Below, piece after piece: positions 7,264 through 13,910 of a stretch of 17,849 bases of DNA. The stretch comes from QHBQ01 sp038230695 (GTDB taxonomy: Bacteria; Chloroflexota; Chloroflexia; QHBQ01). The stretch is from the NCBI GenBank assembly GCA_038230695.1, contig JBBRMT010000083.1, forward strand, positions 1 through 17,849. Reading direction: 5' to 3'. The position numbers and the translations under genes were made by a program. Position 1 is the first letter of the stretch. Every line of letters starts with the position of its first letter. Under the pieces are notes generated by a model that was given only the letters and a program-made list of their open reading frames with translations, did no database searches and was not told the DNA's origin.

Positions 7264-8448
7264 TCAGCTATTCGTATTCTTATCCACTTCCAACTCGCCT
7301 GCCTCTTGTTGCCCAGCAGTGACATCGGCATCGTTGAGCGTGACCGATTCGGTTGCGTTTAGCGCAAGGGGTATAGGTGGGTTCATGCTGTCAGCATCGG
7401 CAACGGCAAGCTGCTCATTTGCTACCTTCACATCAGTGGCAGCCATGTTCGTCGCCAGGGCATCGGCCTCGCCGCTTTGCGCTGCTGCGTTGCTAATTTC
7501 CTCTGCTGCCGCTGCATCACCCGCTGTGTTGCTGGTTTCTGCTGCTGCGCCTGTAACCTTTGCAGTTTCAGCATTGCTACTCAACGACTGCCCGCTGCTG
7601 GTGAAGGTGACGGAGCGGCCATCGGCAGTCGCGGCGGCCAGTTGCTTTGCGCCCCGAGTGCGGTGGTTGAAGGCGATAAAGGCGAAGGCCACTATAATCG
7701 TAGCGATAGCAAACAGTTGCGGCACCTTGGCATCGCCCGCCATCGCGCTATCCACGCGGATACCCTCAATTACGAAGCGGCCAATGCTGTAGATGATCGC
7801 GTAGATCCAGAATACATCGCCATCGCGCAGGTCGAACCGCTTCTGCTGCTTGGGCATATTCAGCCAGTATACGAGGATAGCGTTGATGAAGTCCCAGCCC
7901 ATTTCGTAGGCAAAGGTGGGCTGGAAGCGGCTGTACTTTTCGTACCCCGGCTTGCGGTTGATTGGGTCAATGACCACACAGAGAGAATTGTTAGCGTCGC
8001 AGGGAGCGCCATAAGCCTCCTGATTGACGAAGTTGCCCAGCCGTCCGATGCCCTGGGCCATAGCGATGCCCGGAGCGGCGATATCCATCAGGCGGAACAG
8101 CGATAGTTTGCTGAAGCGACAGTAGATCAGACAGGCGAGGATGCCTCCCACCATCGCCCCCTGGATGCTGAGACCCTGGAAGCCGCCGCTGAGGGGATTG
8201 AGCGACTCCAACCCCTTGAACGTACTCGGTTCGGCGACGAAGAAGCCGACGCGAGCGCCGATGATGCCGCCAATCAAGGCCCAGGGGAACACCTGCCAGA
8301 TGTGGTCGGGGTTCTCGCCACGTATGCGAGCGACGCGGGTGGAAAGCAGCGCGGCTAGCAACGCGCCGAAGGCGATGATGATGCCATACCAGCGCACCTC
8401 GATGCCCCCAATATTAAACGCAACCTTGTCAATCAGAAACAAGTACAA
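7264..8448 (-). CDS. lgt: Prolipoprotein diacylglyceryl transferase with long C-terminal tail
   Basis: A 394-residue membrane enzyme that moves diacylglycerol from phosphatidylglycerol to the lipobox Cys of prolipoproteins. Several membrane segments are visible, with the family signature GRLGNFVNQEAYG at 135-147 and the later RFVIEGIRVDS region (224-234). The segment aligned with E. coli His103 reads SIQGAMVGG, so Gln96 appears where His is common. Catalytic residues otherwise look present. From about 268 the protein continues for 125 Ala/Thr/Ser/Glu-rich residues with no membrane segment; typical Lgt proteins end near 260-300. There is no ATG: the start is TTG at 8448, or TTG at 8442, which has better spacing from AAGGAG. 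It probably lies downstream of the relA gene in one transcript. Confidence 0.93.
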   Translation of the reverse strand: MYLFLIDKVAFNIGGIEVRWYGIIIAFGALLAALLSTRVARIRGENPDHIWQVFPWALIGGIIGARVGFFVAEPSTFKGLESLNPLSGGFQGLSIQGAMVGGILACLIYCRFSKLSLFRLMDIAAPGIAMAQGIGRLGNFVNQEAYGAPCDANNSLCVVIDPINRKPGYEKYSRFQPTFAYEMGWDFINAILVYWLNMPKQQKRFDLRDGDVFWIYAIIYSIGRFVIEGIRVDSAMAGDAKVPQLFAIATIIVAFAFIAFNHRTRGAKQLAAATADGRSVTFTSSGQSLSSNAETAKVTGAAAETSNTAGDAAAAEEISNAAAQSGEADALATNMAATDVKVANEQLAVADADSMNPPIPLALNATESVTLNDADVTAGQQEAGELEVDKNTNS

Positions 8449-8466
8449 TTCTCCTTTTCTCCGTAT

Positions 8467-8572
8467 GGCGAGTGCAACCCGCCCCTACGTCATTCCATGG
8501 TTTCACCAGGGCGGGCCATCGCCTGCCCCTACGTTCTGTTTCACTTGGGCGAGCGCAACCCGTCCCTACGTC
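8467..8572. repeat. Array of three palindromic repeats between relA and lgt
   Basis: Copies lie at 8467-8490, 8508-8533 and 8546-8572. Each runs from GGCG to CCCTACGT at a period of about 38-40 bp; copies two and three are each preceded by GTTTCAC. Copies one and three share the GTGCAACCCG / GCGCAACCCG core with copy 2 at 3155; the middle copy has a different core. The array lies in the presumed lgt leader. Confidence 0.75.
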
Positions 8573-8596
8573 TTACTAAAACCAACATACATCACC

Positions 8597-8617
8597 AATC
8601 ACTAATCACTAATCACT
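8597..8617. repeat. Heptamer tandem repeat overlapping the relA stop codon
   Basis: Three perfect copies of AATCACT (AGTGATT on the coding strand). The relA TGA stop falls inside one copy, so the repeat sits exactly at the 3' end of the gene. Confidence 0.75.
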
Positions 8618-11000
8618 TGTTAGCGCGGCTAGCTGCCTTTTTGTTGTTCGCTGTGCTGCTACTAGGGCGAGTGTAGCGGGTGGCCTCCTCATTCCGCACA
8701 CGGAAGGCTTCGTATACCCCTTTGATTGCGCTAAGGCGGCGCAGAACATCGGTTAGCTGCGTCACACCGCTGACCTCCAGAGTAACATTGAGGTCAAGTA
8801 CGCCCCGCGACGGTTCACGCTGGGTGTTGATGCCGCCTATGTTGATGCCCGCATCGGCAATCACGCCGGTGATGTCGTGCAGGATACCCACGCGGTCGAG
8901 CGTCTCGATGCGTACCAATACGGGATACTGGTGGCCTTCCTCGCCTTGCCAGTCCACTCTAAGCAGACGGTCAGGTTCATTCATGTTAAGCACATTGAGA
9001 CAATCCATACGGTGGACGGTGAGGCCACGCCCGCGGGTTACGTAGCCGATCACCTGGTCGCCACGCATAGGGCGGCAGCAGGGGGCAAGGGTCATGGCGA
9101 TGTTGGACGCGCCTTGCAGAGTGATGCTGCCATGCCCATCGAAGCTGGAGGCGATCCGCGCCGGTTTGTCGGTATTGTTCTCCTCATCCTTGAGGATATC
9201 CTTGGCCGCCAGTTCACCGAGGCGGGTGGCAAGCTGCTGGGTGCTGACATCGCCGTAGCCGACCGCAGCGAGGAAATCGTCCACGCTGTTAAAGCGAGGG
9301 AATAGATTGGCTACATCGTCGTAGCCGACGCGCAATCCGAGACGACGTAGTTCCGCATCTACGATGGGGCGACCCTGGGTGACGTTCTCTTCGCGTTCAC
9401 GGCGGTGGAACCACTGGCGGATTTTGCTGCGGGCCGAGGAGGTGTGAACGAATCCTCGATTGGGATCCAGCCAGTCACGGCTGGGGCCGTTGCGATTCTT
9501 GCTCGTGCCAATTGCCACAATCTGGCCGTTCTGCAAGGGGGTATCGAGTGTCACCAGCATATCGTTGACCTTGGCCTGGGTGCAATAGTGGCCGAGATCG
9601 CTGTGGATGCGGTAGGCAAAGTCAATCGGGGTCGAACCGGCGGGCAATTCGATTACGTCACCTTTGGGGGTAAAGACGTAGATGTAATCCTGGAAGGCTT
9701 CCTGCTTGAAGTTATCTACGAACTCGGTGGCGCTGCCTAGATCTTCCTTGAGCCACTCGATCAGACGGCGCAGACTGGCGACTTTCTCCAGCAACAGCTT
9801 ATTGGCGGGGCGATCCTCCTTGTAGCGCCAGTGCGCGGCGATGCCGTACTCCGCCTCCTCGTTCATGCGATGGGTGCGGATCTGCACCTCTACCGGGCGC
9901 AACTCAGGGCCAATCACCGCCGTGTGCAGCGAACGATAGATGCCGTTGCGCGGATTGGCAATGTAGTCGTCGAACTCGGTGGAGATTGGTCGCCACAGGC
10001 TGTGGATTACGCCCAGGGCGGCGTAGCAATTGCGGATGCCCACTGAGCGGCTGCCTTCCTCGCGCTCTTCGGAGTCATTGCTTGGCACGATGATGCGCAC
10101 GCCCAGCACATCGTAGATATGCTCCACATCACTGCGCTTGCGCTGCATCTTGCGCCACACCCCATAGGCGTGCTTACCCCGCCCCTTTACCTCAGCCACG
10201 ATGTCGGCTTCGGTCAGCGCATCGCCAATATCCTGAATAATACGCTTCAGGTAGCGCTCGTGATTCTCCTTGCGGGCGGCCAGGTCGCGGGTAATGCGGG
10301 CGTAGTCGTCAGGATAGAGATACTGGAAGCAGAGGTCTTCCAATTCGTTCTTGATCGCCGACATTCCGAGGCGGTTGGCGAGTGGGGCGTAGATGTCGAG
10401 CGTCTGGGTGGCAATGCGCTTCTGCTTGTGCGGTGGCTGGGCGCTGAGGGTACGCATATTGTGCAGGCGGTCAGCCAGCTTGATGAATACCACCCGCAGG
10501 TCTTCGGCCATTGCCAGGAACATCTTACGCAGGTTCTCAGCCTGCTGCTCCTTTTCGCGCTCGGCAATGCGCTCCTTACTGCTGGCCTCATCATCGCGCA
10601 GGCGAGGCAGCTTACCCAGCTTGGTCACACCGTCCACCAGGCGGGCAACCGGAGCGCCAAACTCCTTCACCAGTGTCTCGAAGCTGACCCCACAATCCTC
10701 CATCACATCGTGCAGCAAGGTAGCGGCCAGTGCGTCGTCGTTGACCAGGTGAATATTATTCACCACCAGCAAGGCAACTTCCAGCGGGTGCTGAATGTAG
10801 GGTTCACCAGACAACCGCAACTGACCTTCGTGAGCGTGGGCGGCGAACTGGTAGGCCCGCTCCACCTTGTCAAGCTCCGCGTTAGGCACCATCTGCTGCA
10901 CCGCATCGCGCAAGTTGGCGAAAGTGGCATGCGAAACTGGCGTTGGCGTAGCTGGTAGGGTGGGGATTGTGGTTGTAGTTTCCATATTAGGTGCCTGCAT
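8613..11000 (-). CDS. rel: RelA/SpoT-family (p)ppGpp synthetase/hydrolase
   Basis: A 795-residue long RSH protein controlling the stringent-response alarmone. Domains in order: HD hydrolase (about 50-200) with H71, HDVMED at 97-102 and KLADRLHN at 174-181, so the metal-binding residues are present; synthetase (about 255-395) with GRGKHAYGVWRKM, EFDDYIANP at 342-350, YRSLHT and EVQIRT (371-376); TGS (about 436-500, YVFTPKGD); a Cys/His-containing stretch APCCRP...VHRMDC (639-667); and a C-terminal ACT domain (about 692-770). The EFDD tetrad is the EXDD form known from synthetase-only RelA, whereas bifunctional Rel/SpoT enzymes usually have RXKD. It starts 11 nt after the cupin gene stop, suggesting coupling. 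No close Shine-Dalgarno; GAGGAG is about 20 nt upstream. Confidence 0.95.
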   Translation of the reverse strand: MQAPNMETTTTIPTLPATPTPVSHATFANLRDAVQQMVPNAELDKVERAYQFAAHAHEGQLRLSGEPYIQHPLEVALLVVNNIHLVNDDALAATLLHDVMEDCGVSFETLVKEFGAPVARLVDGVTKLGKLPRLRDDEASSKERIAEREKEQQAENLRKMFLAMAEDLRVVFIKLADRLHNMRTLSAQPPHKQKRIATQTLDIYAPLANRLGMSAIKNELEDLCFQYLYPDDYARITRDLAARKENHERYLKRIIQDIGDALTEADIVAEVKGRGKHAYGVWRKMQRKRSDVEHIYDVLGVRIIVPSNDSEEREEGSRSVGIRNCYAALGVIHSLWRPISTEFDDYIANPRNGIYRSLHTAVIGPELRPVEVQIRTHRMNEEAEYGIAAHWRYKEDRPANKLLLEKVASLRRLIEWLKEDLGSATEFVDNFKQEAFQDYIYVFTPKGDVIELPAGSTPIDFAYRIHSDLGHYCTQAKVNDMLVTLDTPLQNGQIVAIGTSKNRNGPSRDWLDPNRGFVHTSSARSKIRQWFHRREREENVTQGRPIVDAELRRLGLRVGYDDVANLFPRFNSVDDFLAAVGYGDVSTQQLATRLGELAAKDILKDEENNTDKPARIASSFDGHGSITLQGASNIAMTLAPCCRPMRGDQVIGYVTRGRGLTVHRMDCLNVLNMNEPDRLLRVDWQGEEGHQYPVLVRIETLDRVGILHDITGVIADAGINIGGINTQREPSRGVLDLNVTLEVSGVTQLTDVLRRLSAIKGVYEAFRVRNEEATRYTRPSSSTANNKKAASRANK

Positions 11001-11011
11001 CTCGAAGAAAC

Positions 11012-11440
11012 TTACCCGCTGCGCTCCTCGCCAAAGCTTTCAGATCCGGCCTGCGGCTTCATACAAACGGTGAGGAGCAAGGTACTCGCCTGCTTTGCTT
11101 TCACGCTATGCCTTACGCCGGGGGCAAGCGCGACCATCATGGCAGGAGACAAATCGTAACTGTGGTCAGCAGTGCTTACCTGTACTGCGCCATCGAGTAG
11201 GTGGATTGTTACTTCACCATCGGCTTGATGGTCGGCCAACTCCCCATCCTGCCCAAAGACGAATAGCACCACGGCCATCAGGCCACGATGAAAGATCGTT
11301 ATCTGATGATGCCCCTGACGCGCAATCATCGGCTCATTACGCAGCTCTTCCGCTGTCTTAAGCAGATCCAGCAGATGCTCTGGTGCGACGAACCTCTCCG
11401 CTGGGTGCTGGCGATGACGTACCTCTTCATCTTGTGCCAT
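11012..11440 (-). CDS. Small cupin-domain protein
   Basis: A 142-residue protein. The C-terminal half matches a cupin barrel: motif 1 around H71-x4-E76-x7-G84 (GELADHQADGEVTIHLLDG) and motif 2 ending PGVRH with P107, G108 and H111. The second His of the usual HxH pair is absent, so metal binding may be altered. The N-terminal 40 residues are charged and helical-looking. There is no signal peptide. Function is unknown; cupins range from enzymes to small-ligand sensors. AAAGGTGG lies about 8 nt before the ATG. It is the first gene of the minus-strand unit and ends 11 nt before the RSH gene, so an alarmone-related role is conceivable but only inferred. Confidence 0.75.
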   Translation of the reverse strand: MAQDEEVRHRQHPAERFVAPEHLLDLLKTAEELRNEPMIARQGHHQITIFHRGLMAVVLFVFGQDGELADHQADGEVTIHLLDGAVQVSTADHSYDLSPAMMVALAPGVRHSVKAKQASTLLLTVCMKPQAGSESFGEERSG

Positions 11441-11567
11441 ATAATACCACCTTTCTACTTGGTGTTGGATGAATATGCGGCCTATTTTCGGTTACGTGAA
11501 TAGCTTGTGGCAGATGCCGACCGCGCGTATCTTCAGCTAAGAATGAAACAATGTGCTTGTCATGTGA

Positions 11568-11597
11568 ATCATATACCATAGCCCCTCCGCTTGTCAA
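11568..11597 (-). promoter_or_regulatory. Promoter for the cupin-rel unit
   Basis: On the minus strand a consensus TTGACA (11597-11592), an 18-bp spacer and TATGAT (11573-11568). The start near 11561 gives a leader of about 120 nt before the cupin ATG. Confidence 0.65.
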
Positions 11598-11608
11598 ACT
11601 GATTTGAC
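11593..11608. promoter_or_regulatory. Inverted repeat formed by two divergent -35 boxes
   Basis: GTCAAA, CTGA, TTTGAC: perfect 6-bp arms around a 4-bp centre. Each arm is the core of the -35 box for one of the divergent promoters (cupin-rel leftward, rpmH rightward), so RNA polymerase, or any regulator bound here, would affect both. Confidence 0.6.
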
Positions 11609-11633
11609 GAAAGGCTGATAAAAAGGGTATAAT
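11604..11633 (+). promoter_or_regulatory. Promoter for the rpmH-rnpA-yidD-yidC cluster
   Basis: TTGACG (11604-11609), an 18-bp spacer and a perfect TATAAT (11628-11633). The expected start near 11640 gives an approximately 90-nt leader before rpmH. Confidence 0.7.
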
Positions 11634-11728
11634 CTTAATAGCGCAGCGCCAGTCTGCGGAAGTTGTATTGCGCCCAAAAGACCAGCGCCGCTTGCACCGA
11701 CAGATTATCGAGAGGAGAACGCAATTAA

Positions 11729-11875
11729 ATGCCGAAGAGGACTTACCAGCCCAAGAAGATACCGCGAAAGCGCACGCATGGTTTTCTAGTGCGGATGCGG
11801 ACGCGAGGTGGACGGGCCGTAATTGCTGCGCGACGGCGCAAGGGCCGTGAGCGGCTATCAATCGCCGACGCATAA
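11729..11875 (+). CDS. rpmH: Large-subunit ribosomal protein L34
   Basis: A 48-residue basic protein with the L34 signature: MPKRTYQPKKIPRKRTHGF, then LVRMRT, GGRAVIAARRRKGRERL. L34 is a small rRNA-binding protein of the 50S subunit, normally 44-50 residues. The ATG at 11729 follows AGAGGAGA (11711-11718) by about 11 nt, and the stop is TAA at 11873. The next gene, rnpA, starts 26 nt later, the usual arrangement. It lies directly behind a strong promoter, as expected for a highly expressed gene. The usual neighbour dnaA is absent; the divergent gene is the cupin instead. Confidence 0.97.
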   Translation: MPKRTYQPKKIPRKRTHGFLVRMRTRGGRAVIAARRRKGRERLSIADA

Positions 11876-11901
11876 GCGCGGATGCATAAGGAGTTAGCCA
11901 G

Positions 11902-12264
11902 ATGAAGCGCGAACAACGGCTACGCAACGATGCCGAGATCGCGCTGGCGCGGGAGCAGGGCCGCAACTACAGCAACCGCTACGTCGCCATCTACGTGCGG
12001 CCCAACCAACAGCAACAAACGCGCATCGCCGTGGCGGCGGGCAAGCGATTGGGCAAGGCGCACATCCGCAGTCGAGCGAAGCGCCTGCTGCGCGAAGCAA
12101 TCAACCGCCGCTTGCCACAACTGAAGCAGGGTAGCGACATCCTGCTGGTGGCAAGAGCCGCCTGCCTCGGCAGCGGACTAGATACGGTAGGCGCGGCGGT
12201 AGACGATCTGCTACGCAAGAGCAAGCAAATACCGCTGCCTCAAGAAACTCAGGCTTCACCATGA
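11902..12264 (+). CDS. rnpA: Ribonuclease P protein component
   Basis: A 120-residue basic protein that supports the RNase P RNA in maturing tRNA 5' ends. It begins MKREQRLRNDAEIALAREQG and carries the family's central basic helix as KRLGKAHIRSRAKRLLRE (about 48-65); the conserved RNR is RSR here, an Asn-to-Ser change. DILLVARAAC (about 79-88) matches the late strand. A polyglutamine run (NQQQQT) lies near residue 35. AAGGAG sits about 10 nt before the ATG. Its stop overlaps the yidD start as ATGA, so translation of the two is probably coupled. Confidence 0.95.
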   Translation: MKREQRLRNDAEIALAREQGRNYSNRYVAIYVRPNQQQQTRIAVAAGKRLGKAHIRSRAKRLLREAINRRLPQLKQGSDILLVARAACLGSGLDTVGAAVDDLLRKSKQIPLPQETQASP

Positions 12265-12470
12265 AATACGTCTTCATGCTGCTTATTCGCGTATATCAAG
12301 TGACAATTGGCCCACTGCTGCCGCCTAGTTGCCGCTACTATCCTAGTTGTTCGCACTACGGCTATGAGGCGGTGCAGAAGTACGGGGCGATCAAGGGTGG
12401 CTGGATGGCGGCCAAGCGCATTGGCCGCTGTCATCCCTTCCACCCCGGCGGTTACGACCCAGTGCCGTGA
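12261..12470 (+). CDS. yidD: Membrane protein insertion efficiency factor YidD
   Basis: A 69-residue protein with the complete YidD pattern: an amphipathic N-terminal segment (FMLLIRVYQVTIGPLLP), then CRYYPSCSHYGYEAVQKYG with conserved cysteines, GGWMAAKRIGRCHPFHPGGYDPVP. YidD helps YidC-dependent insertion of inner-membrane proteins and sits at the membrane's cytoplasmic face. It overlaps rnpA by 4 bp and precedes yidC, the conserved order. Confidence 0.97.
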   Translation: MKYVFMLLIRVYQVTIGPLLPPSCRYYPSCSHYGYEAVQKYGAIKGGWMAAKRIGRCHPFHPGGYDPVP

Positions 12471-12471
12471 C

Positions 12472-12548
12472 GATTGCAGATTGCAGATTAAAGGCGAAGC
12501 GCCAGTTAGCATCTACAATCTATAATTTACAATCTGCAATCTGCAATC
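12472..12548. repeat. 18-bp inverted repeat built of heptamers between yidD and yidC
   Basis: GATTGCAGATTGCAGATT (12472-12489) is exactly complementary to AATCTGCAATCTGCAATC (12531-12548), with a 41-nt loop. Both arms have a 7-bp period (ATCTGCA). Degenerate units ATCTACA, ATCTATA, ATTTACA continue the series in the loop from 12511. The right arm ends at the ATG at 12549, so folding could affect yidC translation. Confidence 0.8.
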
Positions 12549-12566
12549 ATGTTAGGAGTATCAGAC

Positions 12567-13709
12567 TTGGACATTTTCCTCCCCATCGTAGCCGCCGCCC
12601 AGTGGGCGCTTAAGGGCATCAGTACGCTGGTGGGCAACCCCGGCCTCGGCATTATCGTCTTCACCATCATCCTGCGCTTGTTCACCTTCCCGTTGACCAA
12701 CAAGGCGATGAAGTCGTCGCTAACCATGCAGACGCTGGCCCCGCTAATTAAGGAGATCCAGCGCAAGTACAAGGGCGACCAGACCCGCATCATGCAGGAA
12801 ACGCAGGATGTTTACCGCCAGTATGGGGTCAGCCAGTTGGGCGGCTGCCTGCCATTGCTGCTGCAGGTCCCTATCTTCATCATCCTGAGCGCGGCGATTT
12901 CCGGCTTGTCACATAACCATGACCCCATCTTTTCGCAAGGCTTCGCCTGGATTAGCGACCTGAATGGGCCAGACCCGCTCCACATCCTGCCGGTTGCCAG
13001 CGGCCTGTTCCAGCTAATTGCCCAGCGCATGGCGATACCGCCCGGTCGGGTATTGGACGGCCAGGCCAAGATGATGAACAACCTGATGCTACTCACACCA
13101 GTGTACATTATCTTCATCTACTGGGGCTGGCCGGTTGGCCCGGTGCTTTACTGGACTACCTCCAGCATCCTGCAAGCGGTGCAGTCGTATCTGTTGATTG
13201 GCTGGGGGTCGCTAGCCGACATCTTCCCCTTCCTGCCCAAGTCGAACACCGATAAATATATGCCGCGCAAGCTGACCCTGGATGAGATTGAGTCCCGACA
13301 ATCGAAGAAGAAGACCTCGTTCGTGGGCAAGCTGATGGAGCAGAGCATGGCGGCGCAGGCCGAGCAGAAGGCCAAGCGCGATGGAACGGAAGTTATAACT
13401 ACCACTACAACCAATGGCGACCAGGCCAAAGCCGACGGCTCCAGCCGCGCTCTCGCCACTACCAGCAACGGCGCAACCAGCCGTATCAGCAGCAATGGGG
13501 GCAACGGCAGCAGCGCCACCATCTATGGCGGATACTATGCCAGCCGTAGCAACGGCTCAGGAAGTGGGTCGAGCAACGGCTCAAGCAACGGGTCGAGTGC
13601 AAAAGCGGTCGAACCCGACAGCAGCAACGCGGCCAGCGCCAGCAGCCGTACTGCCGCCCAGCAGCTAACCTACGAGCAGATGCTGGCGCGTAAAAAGAAG
13701 CGGAAGTGA
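12567..13709 (+). CDS. yidC: Membrane protein insertase YidC/Oxa1 with low-complexity C-terminal tail
   Basis: About 380 residues from TTG at 12567. This start has AGGAG (12554-12558) at 8-nt spacing; the in-frame ATG at 12549 lies against a hairpin with no ribosome site. The Oxa1 core is clear: a first membrane segment with the conserved Arg (R37 in IILRLFTFPLT), the cytoplasmic coiled hairpin LAPLIKEIQRKYKGD, GGCLPLLLQVPIFI, and later segments around LMLLTPVYIIFIYWGWPVGPVLYWTTSSI. The short N-terminus without a large external domain fits Gram-positive/Chloroflexota types. After a basic patch, the last 120 residues or so are Ser/Asn/Gly/Ala-rich, with NGSGSGSSNGSSNGSS and a Lys-rich end (RKKKRK), which could contact ribosomes; the contact is inference. 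Confidence 0.95.
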   Translation: MDIFLPIVAAAQWALKGISTLVGNPGLGIIVFTIILRLFTFPLTNKAMKSSLTMQTLAPLIKEIQRKYKGDQTRIMQETQDVYRQYGVSQLGGCLPLLLQVPIFIILSAAISGLSHNHDPIFSQGFAWISDLNGPDPLHILPVASGLFQLIAQRMAIPPGRVLDGQAKMMNNLMLLTPVYIIFIYWGWPVGPVLYWTTSSILQAVQSYLLIGWGSLADIFPFLPKSNTDKYMPRKLTLDEIESRQSKKKTSFVGKLMEQSMAAQAEQKAKRDGTEVITTTTTNGDQAKADGSSRALATTSNGATSRISSNGGNGSSATIYGGYYASRSNGSGSGSSNGSSNGSSAKAVEPDSSNAASASSRTAAQQLTYEQMLARKKKRK

Positions 13710-13731
13710 GCAGGGGATTCGCCCTGCGCCA

Positions 13732-13766
13732 GCCAGGGGAGCAATTCGCCCCTGGCTTGCATTTTA
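13732..13766 (+). terminator. Terminator after yidC
   Basis: GCCAGGGG (13732-13739) pairs with CCCCTGGC (13749-13756) over a 9-nt loop, followed by TTGCATTTTA. It lies 22 bp past the yidC stop. The T-run is interrupted, so partial read-through to jag is possible. Confidence 0.6.
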
Positions 13767-13802
13767 TCTATAGGAGCTTGTCGCAAAGTAGCGGCCATTT
13801 CT

Positions 13803-13832
13803 GTAGGGGCGAATCGTTGTTAGCCCTGGCGA
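13803..13832. repeat. Palindromic intergenic repeat, copy between yidC and jag
   Basis: GTAGGGGCGAATCGTTGTTAG and onward matches the complement of the 3095-3118 copy and its flank at about 25 of 29 positions. One changed base weakens the stem, but CATTTC / GAAATG flanks (13796-13801, 13831-13836) add an outer stem. Confidence 0.7.
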
Positions 13833-13910
13833 AATGTGTGAATCCTGATTTTCTCTAATAGATTTGCCCACAGCGGGCAGTGCGCGAAGGGGCGCACGAA
13901 AGGGAAGAAG

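Noticed and set aside
8467..8572. Short CRISPR array
   Set aside because: The three repeated units are palindromic themselves, differ in core sequence and have spacers of about 13-18 bp of unequal length; no cas gene is near.
10119..10958. A 279-codon plus-strand open frame opposite the rel gene
   Set aside because: It is antisense to the HD and synthetase domains and has no family resemblance or ribosome site.
11441..11728. Replication origin next to rpmH
   Set aside because: rpmH often neighbours dnaA and oriC, but I see no dnaA, no TTATCCACA-type box cluster and no AT-rich unwinding region; the gap is filled by two promoters and leaders.
12472..12548. Intrinsic terminator between yidD and yidC
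   Set aside because: The inverted repeat has a 41-nt loop and is not followed by a T-run; it fits a heptamer repeat element better.
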